A stretch of 64,000 bases of DNA from Halobacillus_B rhizosphaerae. Its GTDB lineage: Bacteria > Bacillota > Bacilli > Bacillales > Halobacillaceae. The position numbers and the translations under genes are program-made. Location of the stretch: positions 28,323-92,322 of the forward strand of contig NZ_JAUTWQ010000004.1 of the NCBI RefSeq assembly GCF_046719735.1, given 5' to 3'. The first letter of the stretch is position 1. Each line of letters begins with the position of its first letter. The notes below the pieces were generated by a model, which was not told the origin of the DNA, searched no databases, and saw only the letters and a list, made by a program, of their open reading frames with translations. Shown in pieces: positions 17,402-26,324 of the stretch.

Positions 17402-17435
17402 ATCATCTCTCCTCAGCTCAAACTAGTCTCAACTC
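17402..17435 (-). promoter_or_regulatory. TRAP-binding triplet repeats over the trpP ribosome-binding site
   Basis: On the transcript the order is GAG-2-GAG-2-UAG-3-GAG-2-GAG-2-GAG-2-GAU, ending 3 nt before the ATG. Spacers of 2-3 nt are exactly what the 11-subunit TRAP ring needs, and the last GAGs form the Shine-Dalgarno sequence. A CAG 4 nt further upstream may add a weak contact. Confidence 0.85.
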
Positions 17436-17526
17436 TATTCTGCGTTCCTAACGTGTCCTGTCGACCGCAAGCGAGCGCATATATGGATTATAGCAAATCT
17501 TTATCTCAAAAACAAAATAGTGCAGC

Positions 17527-17955
17527 TTAAATGTTATTGTGGATGTTTTCTGCAATTTCCTGCAAGTCTTCAGTGGAATAATCGTCTGAATGTACCTTCC
17601 ACTTTGCCTGGAATCCATCTTGTTCTCCGTAACGAGGCAGCAGGTGGATATGGAGATGGAAGACGGATTGTCCAGCTGGTTCTTCATTATTATTTAATAT
17701 GTTCATGCCAGCAGGCTGGTACGTCTTCTTAATAGCGTTCGCAATTTTAGGGATACGGGCGAATAAACTTTCCGCTAATTTGTCGTCTGCTTCATAAATA
17801 TTCTTCGTGTGCTGTTTAGGCACAACAAGCGTATGACCTTTTGTTACTTGACTAATATCAAGAAAGGCGTATACCTCGTTATCTTCATAAACCTTAGCGG
17901 AAGGAATTTCTCCGTTAATAATCTTGCAAAAGATACAGTCATTATGTTCTGGCAT
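17527..17955 (-). CDS. hit: HIT-family hydrolase Hit
   Basis: 142 residues. The histidine triad HLHIHLLP is near residue 100 and the zinc-type CIFC pair sits at residues 7-10, as in HinT-type nucleoside phosphoramidase/AMP-lysine hydrolases. Divergent from ecsA as in B. subtilis; serC, which can lie nearby there, is absent here. Confidence 0.93.
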   Translation of the reverse strand: MPEHNDCIFCKIINGEIPSAKVYEDNEVYAFLDISQVTKGHTLVVPKQHTKNIYEADDKLAESLFARIPKIANAIKKTYQPAGMNILNNNEEPAGQSVFHLHIHLLPRYGEQDGFQAKWKVHSDDYSTEDLQEIAENIHNNI

Positions 17956-18107
17956 GTGCTCATCTCCTTGTAAAGTTTTGTATCATTGTATCATATTGAA
18001 GGATTAATACTCGATTAAGACCTACTTCTGTTCTTTAGTACAAGCGCTAATAAAAGTGTGATAAAATTTGTAAAGAATGTGAAGCTTATGAAACGAGGGA
18101 TTCTAAA

Positions 18108-18851
18108 ATGCAATCGTTATTACATATTGATAACCTTCATGGAGGTTATACCCATAAAAATGTCTTACATGGCATATCTTTTGACGTTTTCCCTAAAGAA
18201 ATTATTGGATTAATTGGCTTAAATGGGGCCGGCAAGAGTACCACAATTAAGCATGTCATAGGAATGATGGAAGCGAAGAAAGGCAAAGTTTCCATTAATG
18301 GTACTTCGTTTGAAGAGAATCCTGAAACTTATCGCCAGCAGTTAGCTTATATCCCTGAAATGCCCATTCTTTATGATGAACTTACCCTGCATGAACATCT
18401 TAAGCTTACTGCTATGGCTTATAACATACCGGAGGCCACGTTTGAAAAGCGGCTGCCCCCTTTACTAAAGGAATTTCGAATGGAGAAGAAATTAAAATGG
18501 TTTCCAGTTCATTTTTCAAAAGGAATGCGGCAGAAGGTGATGATCATGTGTGCTTTTTTGATCGAACCAGAGCTTTATATTGTGGACGAACCTTTTGTTG
18601 GTTTAGACCCTTTAGGTATTCAGTCTTACTTGAATTTAATGGAAGAAATGAAAGAAAAAGGGGCCGGCATATTAATGTCTACTCACATATTAGCTACGGC
18701 TGAAAAATATTGTGACCGCTTTGTTATCTTACACGACGGCGTGATCAGGGCAATGGGGACACTGGCTGAATTACAGCAATCATTTAAAGCCCCTGGAGCT
18801 TCTTTGGATGAAATTTATGTACAGCTCACAAAGGAAGATCCCAATGATTAA
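18108..18851 (+). CDS. ecsA: ABC transporter ATP-binding protein EcsA
   Basis: 247 residues. Walker A GLNGAGKST, signature FSKGMRQKVMIMC and Walker B LYIVDEPFVGLDP. Ecs affects secretion, sporulation and competence, in part through intramembrane protease RasP. The last codons overlap the ecsB ATG. A GATAAAAT element at 18059-18066 may be its -10. Confidence 0.94.
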   Translation: MQSLLHIDNLHGGYTHKNVLHGISFDVFPKEIIGLIGLNGAGKSTTIKHVIGMMEAKKGKVSINGTSFEENPETYRQQLAYIPEMPILYDELTLHEHLKLTAMAYNIPEATFEKRLPPLLKEFRMEKKLKWFPVHFSKGMRQKVMIMCAFLIEPELYIVDEPFVGLDPLGIQSYLNLMEEMKEKGAGILMSTHILATAEKYCDRFVILHDGVIRAMGTLAELQQSFKAPGASLDEIYVQLTKEDPND

Positions 18852-20055
18852 AGCGAAGCAGTTTTGGACCCAGCGATTTTCCGACCACTTGAAAGAAACC
18901 AGCCGGTATCTTCGCTATATATTTAACGGCCATATTGCAGTAGCTATGATTTTTTTTATTTCTGCTCTTTCTTTCTATTATCAGAGGTGGCTCACAGAGC
19001 TTCCTGACTCTTTTCCGACGGCTTGGGTAGTTGGTATAGCCTTTGGCTTTATCGCAAGCTACAGCCCGGTAAGGACGTTATTAAAGGAACCTGATCTTGT
19101 GTTTCTTCTGCCAGCGGAGTACCAGCTTCAGGATTATTTTAGAAGGTGCTTATATTACAGCTTTATTATCCAGTTATATATCGTAGTTTTAATCGCTGCT
19201 GCTCTCGGTCCGCTTTATCATGCTTCTTATCCTGAGGCAGGGAAGTACTATCTAATCATGATCGGAATTGTGCTAGTCGTTAAAGTGTGGAATATGATGT
19301 CCAACTGGTGGATGCTGAAAGAAAGGAATCCCCGGACAAGATTTTTTGACCAAGTGGCTAAGTTCCTTTTGAGCTGTGCTCTTTTTTACTTTTTGACGAT
19401 AGGAGAATGGGTATTTGCAAGTATCCTTACAATACTGCTTGTGGTCCTTATGCTCTACACGTATTATCTGGCACGCCAGAAAGCGGGACTGCCATGGGAT
19501 CTGTTGGTGAGTAAAGACCAGGCGAGAATGAGGGCATTTTACCGGATTGCTAATATGTTTACAGATGTACCTCATCTGAAAAACACGGTAAAGAAACGTC
19601 ACGGAATAGTAAAGGTGCTCTTGTCATCCGTGAACTTTCGTCAAGACCGGACGTATGATTATTTATATAGGATTACCTTTATAAGAAGCAGTGATTATCT
19701 GGGGATGTATGTGAGGCTACTAGTAATTGGGGGACTGGCAATATGGTTTGTTCCCAATTTATGGGTGAAAATCTCATTTGCCATTCTATTCTTGTACTTA
19801 ACTGCATTTCAGATGATGTCTCTATGGAACCATCATCGCACGATTGCCTGGCTTGATATATATCCTTTGAAAAAAGAATGGAAACAAGCAGCGTTATTAA
19901 ATTGGCTAAGGAAGCTTATGTTGTTCCAGACACTGTTGTTTGGTTTATTGTTTATCTTTCAATGGAATTTGACGGGATTGCTAGTAGTATGGATCGGAGG
20001 AGGACTATTCAGTCTGGCATTTGTCCAAGGGTATATTAAGCAAAAATTGGTATGA
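18844..20055 (+). CDS. ecsB: ABC transporter membrane protein EcsB
   Basis: About 403 residues, close to B. subtilis EcsB (408). Several hydrophobic segments are arranged in pairs, with the conserved early motif PVRTLLKEPDLVFLLPAE. Start 18844 has GGAAG upstream and overlaps the ecsA stop; the longer frame from 18808 lies wholly inside ecsA. Works with EcsA. Confidence 0.93.
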   Translation: MIKAKQFWTQRFSDHLKETSRYLRYIFNGHIAVAMIFFISALSFYYQRWLTELPDSFPTAWVVGIAFGFIASYSPVRTLLKEPDLVFLLPAEYQLQDYFRRCLYYSFIIQLYIVVLIAAALGPLYHASYPEAGKYYLIMIGIVLVVKVWNMMSNWWMLKERNPRTRFFDQVAKFLLSCALFYFLTIGEWVFASILTILLVVLMLYTYYLARQKAGLPWDLLVSKDQARMRAFYRIANMFTDVPHLKNTVKKRHGIVKVLLSSVNFRQDRTYDYLYRITFIRSSDYLGMYVRLLVIGGLAIWFVPNLWVKISFAILFLYLTAFQMMSLWNHHRTIAWLDIYPLKKEWKQAALLNWLRKLMLFQTLLFGLLFIFQWNLTGLLVVWIGGGLFSLAFVQGYIKQKLV

Positions 20056-20079
20056 AGATTTAAGACTGGAGTAAGTGTA

Positions 20080-20190
20080 TAGGGACTCCACTTTTCGCGG
20101 GACGTTCGCTGAGCCTCCTTGAGCAATGCTCTTCGGGGTCTCGCAATTCCCCTAGGAGTCTCACCGATTCCCTCCGTACATTGACCATAA
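20080..20190. repeat. Degenerate Bacillaceae intergenic repeat between ecsB and ecsC
   Basis: The stretch contains GGGACTCC, CGCGGGAC, GCTGAGCCTCCTTG, CGGGGTCTCG and AGGAGTCTCA in the order I recall from a dispersed repeat common in halophilic and alkaliphilic Bacillaceae. Its halves are partly complementary (GGGACTCC with GGAGTCTC). No gene was seen in 20056-20339. Family membership is from memory. Confidence 0.55.
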
Positions 20191-20339
20191 AAAGATTTCG
20201 AATCCCTTCAAGAAACACGAAAATTCTGATGTCAGTTGTAAGCAAATGAACGAATGATAAAAAAGCGTAAAGGGCCACATCCCCGTTAATTGAAGGCATC
20301 CTCATGATTCTTGAAATTAAGTAAAAGGAGAAGGTAGTC

Positions 20340-21047
20340 GTGGATTATCAAACTCAAGTTTACAAAGAAGCTATACGGTGGAGCCGTTCTTTAGAAAAAA
20401 GGTCCTCTCTAGTGAAGCGCACATCTAAGCGAGTGCAGTCTTCAATCAATAATCGGATTCCGGACAAAGTCCATGTCATTGTAACGGAGAGTATAAGGAA
20501 AATGATAGAACTATCCTTGACCTCATCGGAATACATCCGGCCAATTTCATTGAATCCAGACTGGTCTTTTGCTCAAAAGGAGGAACTGATTAAAGAACGG
20601 TTAAATCAATACAAAAAGCTGGCCTCATGGGAGGGAGCAGGTACGGGACTTGGAGGATTCTGGCTTGGAGCAGCGGACTTTCCATTATTGTTAAGTATTA
20701 AAATGAAGTTTTTATTTGATATGGGTCAAATCTATGGACTTGATGTAAATAAATATGAGGAAAGAGTTTATCTTCTTCACCTTTTTATGCTGGCGTTCTC
20801 GAGTGATCGGGAAAGAGATCGAGTCCGGGAAATTGTTTTGAATTGGGATCAAGTTCCTTTGGAAAGAAAACAACTGGACTGGAAATCTTTGCAAATTGAA
20901 TATAGAGATACGCTGGATTTAGTGAAGATTCTTCAACTTGTACCGGGAATCGGTGCTTTTGTAGGTTACGTAGCAAATGGCCGGCTGCTTTCCCAATTAG
21001 GGGAAACGGCAATGAATGGCTGCCGTCTCCGTCTGCTGTCCCATTAG
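20340..21047 (+). CDS. ecsC: EcsC family protein
   Basis: 235 residues, GTG start with AAGGAGAAGG upstream. The motif GAGTGLGGFWLGAADFPLL in the middle is the EcsC hallmark, and the C-terminal VPGIGAFVGYVANGRLLSQLG also matches. The function is unknown. Third gene of the ecs locus but separated from ecsB by a 284-bp repeat-bearing gap. Its stop overlaps the stop of the convergent yhaA by 4 bp. Confidence 0.9.
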   Translation: MDYQTQVYKEAIRWSRSLEKRSSLVKRTSKRVQSSINNRIPDKVHVIVTESIRKMIELSLTSSEYIRPISLNPDWSFAQKEELIKERLNQYKKLASWEGAGTGLGGFWLGAADFPLLLSIKMKFLFDMGQIYGLDVNKYEERVYLLHLFMLAFSSDRERDRVREIVLNWDQVPLERKQLDWKSLQIEYRDTLDLVKILQLVPGIGAFVGYVANGRLLSQLGETAMNGCRLRLLSH

Positions 21048-22219
21048 TTATTAGCTTCCTGATAATTAAGATAAGCTTGGATAAGCGTTTTGGCCGCGTG
21101 AGGCAGAGCTCTTTCATCAAAATCAAACTTCGGATGGTGATGAGGATAATTATGGTCTGGTAACTGAGCCCCTGTAAAATAAAATGCGCCGGGTTTCTCG
21201 AGCAAATAATAAGCGAAATCTTCTGCTGCCATGGCGGGGGCTGTTTCTCTGGTTGTTAGTCCGGGGTCAGCCTGATCAGCATGGTTAAGAATGATTTCCG
21301 CTTCTTTCTTATGATTAACCACAGGAGGATATCCCTTATCATAGTCAAATTTATAATCAGCGCCGCTTGCATGACATGTCCCCTGAATGATTTTATCCAT
21401 TTCTTCTAAGATGTCCTTCTGCACCGTTTCATCGAAAGTCCGGACTGTTCCGGTAAGTTTAGCAGTGTCCGCAATGACATTAAATGCCCTTCCAGCTTGC
21501 AATTCTCCTATCGTAAGCACAGCAGTACTTAATGGATCGACTCTCCTGCTTACTACTTGCTGTAAGGAAGTAACTAGTTGTGATGCAATAACAATGGCAT
21601 CTTTCGTTAAATGAGGCTGTGCTCCGTGTCCCCCTTTACCCTGAATCGTAATTTCAAATTTGTCAGCTCCCGCCATAAAGGCTCCTTTAGAGGTCTCAAT
21701 CGTCCCAAAGGGTGTACTAGCCCATAGATGAGTGCCAAAAACTGCATCAACCTGGTCTAAAGCCCCGTCTTCAATCATCGCTTTGGCACCGCCTGGGGGC
21801 ATTTCTTCTGCATGTTGGTGGATGAATACTAGGGCACCGGGAAGTTGGTCTTGAAAAGGAAGTACAGCTTCGGCAAGTCCTAATAAAGCAGCAGTATGAC
21901 CATCGTGTCCACAAGCATGCATAACACCTTCACGTTGAGACTTGTACGCTACATCGTTTTCTTCTTGGATAGGCAAGGCGTCAAAATCCGCACGCAGAGC
22001 GACCGTTTTACCAGGTCTGCCGCCTTCAAGAGTCGCAACTATTCCATTGCCGCCTACTTGTGTTTGATAAGAGATGCCCAGTCGTTTATATGTATCTGCA
22101 ATAAAATTGGCTGTTTCAGTTTCTTGAAAGGAAAGCTCAGGATGCTGGTGTAAAAACCTCCGAGTCTGAACCATTTTTTCATAGTGTTCATCTATTGCTT
22201 GAAATAAATTATCCCACAT
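21044..22219 (-). CDS. yhaA: M20-family amidohydrolase YhaA
   Basis: 391 residues. Metal/active-site motifs of the M20D family are present: HACGHDGHTAALLG, IHQHAEEMPPGGA, FGTHLW, MAGADKFEI, and MAAEDFAYY late in the protein. Such enzymes cleave N-acyl amino acids or related amides. Convergent with ecsC, as in B. subtilis. Confidence 0.92.
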   Translation of the reverse strand: MWDNLFQAIDEHYEKMVQTRRFLHQHPELSFQETETANFIADTYKRLGISYQTQVGGNGIVATLEGGRPGKTVALRADFDALPIQEENDVAYKSQREGVMHACGHDGHTAALLGLAEAVLPFQDQLPGALVFIHQHAEEMPPGGAKAMIEDGALDQVDAVFGTHLWASTPFGTIETSKGAFMAGADKFEITIQGKGGHGAQPHLTKDAIVIASQLVTSLQQVVSRRVDPLSTAVLTIGELQAGRAFNVIADTAKLTGTVRTFDETVQKDILEEMDKIIQGTCHASGADYKFDYDKGYPPVVNHKKEAEIILNHADQADPGLTTRETAPAMAAEDFAYYLLEKPGAFYFTGAQLPDHNYPHHHPKFDFDERALPHAAKTLIQAYLNYQEANN

Positions 22220-22283
22220 AAATTTTTTCCCCCTCTATACTCCACAATATATCAGAGCATTCTGAAAAATAAAAGTCAAAAGC

Positions 22284-22385
22284 GAAACCGACCTGGGAGG
22301 CCCGACAAGCATAAATCAAGCGGCGGAGTGGATCGCTCTTTATCCACGCAGGCGATTGACTTATGACTCGAGGGGCTGGGCGGCC
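22284..22385. repeat. Imperfect palindromic repeat element
   Basis: A roughly 100-bp sequence folding around GTGGAT / ATCCAC (22340-22359), with outer partly complementary arms (GCCCGACAAGCATAA and TTATGACTCGAGGGGC). It lies in the gap between yhaA and the ferritin-like gene and has no reading frame. It looks like a dispersed intergenic repeat; copy number cannot be judged here. Confidence 0.5.
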
Positions 22386-22417
22386 AATACAAAATAAAGA
22401 GAACTAGTAAATGAAAT

Positions 22418-22453
22418 AAAACCCGGACCATCAGAATCGGTGGTCCGGGTTTT
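22418..22453. terminator. Terminator of the ferritin-like gene
   Basis: 13-bp perfect stem AAAACCCGGACCA / TGGTCCGGGTTTT with a 10-nt loop; T-rich on the minus-strand side. Confidence 0.85.
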
Positions 22454-22499
22454 ATTAATCAGTAAATTCATTTATTTAGGTTTTGTTAAAGGTTTTCGA

Positions 22500-22937
22500 T
22501 TAAGAATGTAAGCGGGAATCTTGTAATAGACGATCGATTTCTTCCATATGACCCGTTTCGTCTGAAATTAAATCATCAAGCTTAACAGAAAGCTCAGTTA
22601 GATTTAATTCCTCCGCTTGCTGCTTGCGTTCTTCATAGCGTTTAATGGTATCATATTCTGCATTTCTTGCTTCTTGCAGCATGTCTTTTACATCTTTAAA
22701 TTGTTTGACCTCAGCAGGCGTCGTAGTTGGAGTTCCGCCAAGAGTGCTGATCTTTTCAGCTAAGTAAAGCGCGTGCCCCTGTTCGTCTTCCACTTCACTT
22801 TCAAAGAAAGGCTTTAATACAGAGCGGTACAGTCCAGAAACGACCGCGGCGTTATATGTGTACATAATAGATGCAGAATACTCGTTAGCTAAATCTTCGT
22901 TCAGTCCGTCAATTAGTGCTTTCATTTTTTCATCCAT
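22500..22937 (-). CDS. Ferritin-like di-iron protein
   Basis: About 145 residues forming four helices. Carboxylate/histidine motifs are spaced as in ferritin-like proteins: NEYSASIMYTY, ESEVEDEQGHALYLAEKI, NAEYDTIKRYEERK and DLISDETGHMEEI. The two ExxH motifs (EDEQGH, SDETGH) suggest iron binding like bacterioferritin. ATG 22937 has AAAGGATG upstream; a longer frame to 23072 has no start support. Iron storage or peroxide consumption is inference. Confidence 0.8.
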   Translation of the reverse strand: MDEKMKALIDGLNEDLANEYSASIMYTYNAAVVSGLYRSVLKPFFESEVEDEQGHALYLAEKISTLGGTPTTTPAEVKQFKDVKDMLQEARNAEYDTIKRYEERKQQAEELNLTELSVKLDDLISDETGHMEEIDRLLQDSRLHS

Positions 22938-23143
22938 AAAACTACATCCTTTCATAAGTAAGTATTGTACCTTAATCAATATTCCCGGATCTAGTTCCTT
23001 TAAACGTACACGACAGACAAGATGTACCTGAAATTCTGAAAAAATCAGCCTCAAGACGGAGAAGAGGACCAACTGGCGCTCGTTACAATGATTACTAGAT
23101 TTTCTTATAGTAAGAGTAAGAACTAATGGGGAGCGCGATTACG

Positions 23144-24391
23144 ATGAGGAATGCAGAGCAGACAGGGATGATTTCTTCAGAAAATACGAGTGTATTTAAA
23201 AATCGGAATTTTTTATTCTTATTTACAGGGGCGTTTTTTTCTGCTCCAGGTTATTATGTTTATCTTATTGGTGTAGAGTGGCTGATGCTTTCAATCACTG
23301 GCAATCGTTCGTTATTCGGATTTTTATTTCTAGCAGCTTCTGTTCCAAGACTGTTGTTTATGACTACCGGAGGAATTATTGCTGATCGATTTAATAAACG
23401 AACGATCCTTTTCCTTTCAGATTTATCAAGAGCCTGCTTGGTAGGGGTCATTCTCATATTAGTGATGAACAATCAGATTGCTCCTTGGCACCTTATAACA
23501 TTCGCGGCATTATTTGGGGTGAGTGATGCGTTCAGTCATCCAGCTGTGAATTCTTTGACTTCCACTATCTTGGAAGGGGAGCAATTACAAAAGGGAAATG
23601 CACTTATCCAAATGACCAATCAAATCAGCCCGATTTTAGGCCCGCTTGCAGGGGGAAGCTTTATTTATCTGGTTGGCTTCAAAGGGGTGTTTATGCTGGC
23701 GGGTGCTATGCTGCTGCTTTCCTCGCTCACCGTCTTTCAAATACGAGTGAATAAAACGAAAGAAAGACTAAACAATATCGGGGCTTGGTCCGAATTTAAA
23801 GAAGGCATCGCCTATGTTAGAAACCATAATTTTCTTGCATCCGTCATGGTAATGGCTCTCTTCTTGAATTTTTTTGTAACTGGTCCGCTAAGTATCGGAA
23901 TCCCCCTCATGGTTAAAGATGTATTCCATGCAGATGCTTTGGGGTTAACCACTTTAGAAGTATCATTAGGTGGAGGGGCTCTTTTCGGTTCCATCTTATT
24001 AGCCTCAATTGGAGCGATAAAGAAACCCGGCTATCTTATGCTGGCAAGTATTACGTTATTTGGCGGATTATATGCAATAAGCGGTTTAGGTATTGGGCTT
24101 TATATCAATGCTGGATTGTTTCTGTGTATTGGATTTTTGCTTCAATTTGTTAATGTTCCATTAATAACTATGGTCCAGCAAACAACCGACCAGGCGATGA
24201 TTGGCAGGGTGCTCAGTTTATTAATGACAGTATCTACAGGACTGGTACCCATTTCTTATCTGGTCACCTCAAGCTTAATTGCTGCCGGTATAAGTATTCA
24301 GTTCATTACCATTACTGGTGGATTAGTAGTGGCTGTTATAGCTCTTCTTTACTTTAAAAATCAGAAAATTTTAAGCTTCTCCTACGAATAA
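23144..24391 (+). CDS. MFS exporter (EntS/MFS_3 type)
   Basis: About 415 residues with 12 hydrophobic segments; GGIIADRFNKRTILFLSD is the loop 2-3 motif and FGVSDAFSHPAVNSL lies in segment 4, typical of EntS-like siderophore/drug exporters. ATG 23144 is preferred because GGGGAG at 23128-23133 precedes it; the frame also opens at 23126 without a clear site. It lies directly upstream of liaF and might be linked to envelope stress, but a 66-nt gap separates them. Confidence 0.82.
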   Translation: MRNAEQTGMISSENTSVFKNRNFLFLFTGAFFSAPGYYVYLIGVEWLMLSITGNRSLFGFLFLAASVPRLLFMTTGGIIADRFNKRTILFLSDLSRACLVGVILILVMNNQIAPWHLITFAALFGVSDAFSHPAVNSLTSTILEGEQLQKGNALIQMTNQISPILGPLAGGSFIYLVGFKGVFMLAGAMLLLSSLTVFQIRVNKTKERLNNIGAWSEFKEGIAYVRNHNFLASVMVMALFLNFFVTGPLSIGIPLMVKDVFHADALGLTTLEVSLGGGALFGSILLASIGAIKKPGYLMLASITLFGGLYAISGLGIGLYINAGLFLCIGFLLQFVNVPLITMVQQTTDQAMIGRVLSLLMTVSTGLVPISYLVTSSLIAAGISIQFITITGGLVVAVIALLYFKNQKILSFSYE

Positions 24392-24457
24392 ATAAAAGGA
24401 GTAGGAAGGCGATCAATAGAATAACAACTATAGAAGGATGGATAAAGGGTGATTAAA

Positions 24458-25246
24458 ATGAGGCATAGACTGGGCAATTATTTATTAGCATTAGGTCTAG
24501 TAGCGGTGGGGGTACTCCTGCTTCTAGCTAATGTAGGCATTATTTCCCTGGAAATGAATTTCAGCTGGGAAAATATTTATCCTGTTTTGCTAGCGGGGGC
24601 AGGGATAAAACTGTGGGCTGATCATTTGAGTGGAAGAGGGGGATCATGGGTATGGGGGTCTTTCTTGACGGTGCTGGGAGTATTGTTAATTTTAGATCGT
24701 TTACAAGTTCTTACTTTCACTCTTGGCGATGTGTTAAAGCTCTGGCCGTTACTATTTATTTATATTGGTTTTCATTTATTTTTTCAGGGGGGAAAGACGA
24801 AGAGACGGTTAGAGATTCACTATGATTCGGAAGGAAAAGAAGATCCATTTAAAAAAAATAAAAGGAAGCAGTCAGCCGCGAAATCAAATAAGATGTTCAT
24901 CGGAAGTCAGCAATATAAGCAGGACAATTGGAAAGTCGAACCTATGGATCTATGGAATGGAATTGGGGATTACCAATTTGATTTCACCAAAGCTTTTATT
25001 CCCGATAAGGATACACCGATCACGGTAAGAGGCTGGATCGGAGATGTGAAAATGATCATTCCAAAAAATGTGCCATTTCGAGTGGAAGCCAAAATGCGCA
25101 CAGGGGATATCAAAGTGGTGAATGAGAGTACGAACGGACTTCAGCGCCAATTGACTTATGAAACGGAAGATTACGAACAAGCAGCTAGACGGCTGAGTTT
25201 ATACATCGAGTTTAGTGTGGGTTCAATTCGTATTGATCAAGTGTAA
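24458..25246 (+). CDS. liaF: LiaF-type envelope-stress membrane regulator
   Basis: About 262 residues. Four hydrophobic segments occupy the first 110 residues and a soluble C-terminal half carries the conserved GIGDYQFDFTKAFIPDKDTPI and IRGWIGDVKMIIP-like motif of LiaF, which inhibits LiaS until cell-wall stress. Start is either ATG 24458 (AAAGGGTG upstream) or GTG 24449 (AAGGATGG upstream). It heads a three-gene operon with liaS and liaR. Confidence 0.88.
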   Translation: MRHRLGNYLLALGLVAVGVLLLLANVGIISLEMNFSWENIYPVLLAGAGIKLWADHLSGRGGSWVWGSFLTVLGVLLILDRLQVLTFTLGDVLKLWPLLFIYIGFHLFFQGGKTKRRLEIHYDSEGKEDPFKKNKRKQSAAKSNKMFIGSQQYKQDNWKVEPMDLWNGIGDYQFDFTKAFIPDKDTPITVRGWIGDVKMIIPKNVPFRVEAKMRTGDIKVVNESTNGLQRQLTYETEDYEQAARRLSLYIEFSVGSIRIDQV

Positions 25247-25259
25247 GGGGATGGAGTGA

Positions 25260-26324
25260 ATGCTGAAACAATTAAATAGTATCCGGTATATGTACATTCG
25301 TTCGCATCTCTATGGGCTCACTTTAAATATTTTTATTTTACTTGCTGTGTTTTTATCGATTTACGTTTGGTTTCAGCCGCAATGGCTTACGGCTGGAGCC
25401 ATCCTTTTCTTTATTCTTATTTATGTAGTGATAGGTTTTGTCATGGCTTTGTATGCAGGATTCCGGTCAAGCGGGGACTTAAAAAAGCGAATCGATTATA
25501 TTTCTACCATGATCACTCAATTTTCGCTAGGTGAATTATCATCTAGAATTTATTTTAGTGAAAATGATGAAATAGCCGACCTTGGAGACGAGCTGAATGG
25601 CCTTGGGGAAAAGCTGGATCAGCAAAGAAAGTCACTATTAAAGCTTGCCAATGAAAAAAGTGATTTAGCCAGGAGTGCTCATAAAGCAGCGACCATTGAA
25701 GAACGTCAACGTCTGGCCAGAGATCTTCATGATGCGGTGAGTCAGCAGCTATTTGCTCTATCGATGATGGCACAAGCCTGTGAGCGGTCGTTTGATCAGA
25801 ATCAATCACAAGCGAAAGAACAGCTTCACGAAATTACACAAATGGCTCTTCAGGCACAAACAGAAATGAGGGCCCTGCTCCTCCATTTACGACCCGTCCA
25901 TTTATCGGGAGACACGTTGTCAGAAGGAATAATTAAACTTATTGAAGAATTGAAACAAAAATGTAAGCTCGAATTTAAGCTGGATATTCAAAACGTACAA
26001 GGGCTGCCGCAAAGTACGGAAGAACAAGTATTCCGCGTGGTCCAGGAGGCTCTTTCTAATATCCTCCGGCACGCGAATGCAGGTGAAGCTTCCATTGAAA
26101 TGGTTCCCTATCAGGGAGAAGTATTCTTGCACATTAGTGATAATGGAACTGGATTTCAAATTGAAGAGAAAAAATCTAATAAAACGTCTTATGGATTGAA
26201 AACAATGCGAGAGCGATGCGAAGAAATTGGAGGAGATTTCAAAATCCGCTCCAGAGTGGGAGAGGGTACTTACATTGAGATGCGTATTCCGATGCAAACT
26301 CAACTAGAGGAGGGTGGCCCATGA
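25260..26324 (+). CDS. liaS: LiaS-type sensor histidine kinase
   Basis: 354 residues. Two N-terminal membrane segments (about 20-40 and 47-67) with a very short outer loop are followed by a HAMP-like region and a HisKA_3 domain whose EERQRLARDLHDAVSQQL carries the phospho-accepting His. The ATPase domain has QEALSNILRHANA and DNGTGF motifs. This is an intramembrane-sensing NarL-type kinase as in LiaS. It starts 14 nt after liaF and overlaps liaR by 4 nt. Confidence 0.92.
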   Translation: MLKQLNSIRYMYIRSHLYGLTLNIFILLAVFLSIYVWFQPQWLTAGAILFFILIYVVIGFVMALYAGFRSSGDLKKRIDYISTMITQFSLGELSSRIYFSENDEIADLGDELNGLGEKLDQQRKSLLKLANEKSDLARSAHKAATIEERQRLARDLHDAVSQQLFALSMMAQACERSFDQNQSQAKEQLHEITQMALQAQTEMRALLLHLRPVHLSGDTLSEGIIKLIEELKQKCKLEFKLDIQNVQGLPQSTEEQVFRVVQEALSNILRHANAGEASIEMVPYQGEVFLHISDNGTGFQIEEKKSNKTSYGLKTMRERCEEIGGDFKIRSRVGEGTYIEMRIPMQTQLEEGGP

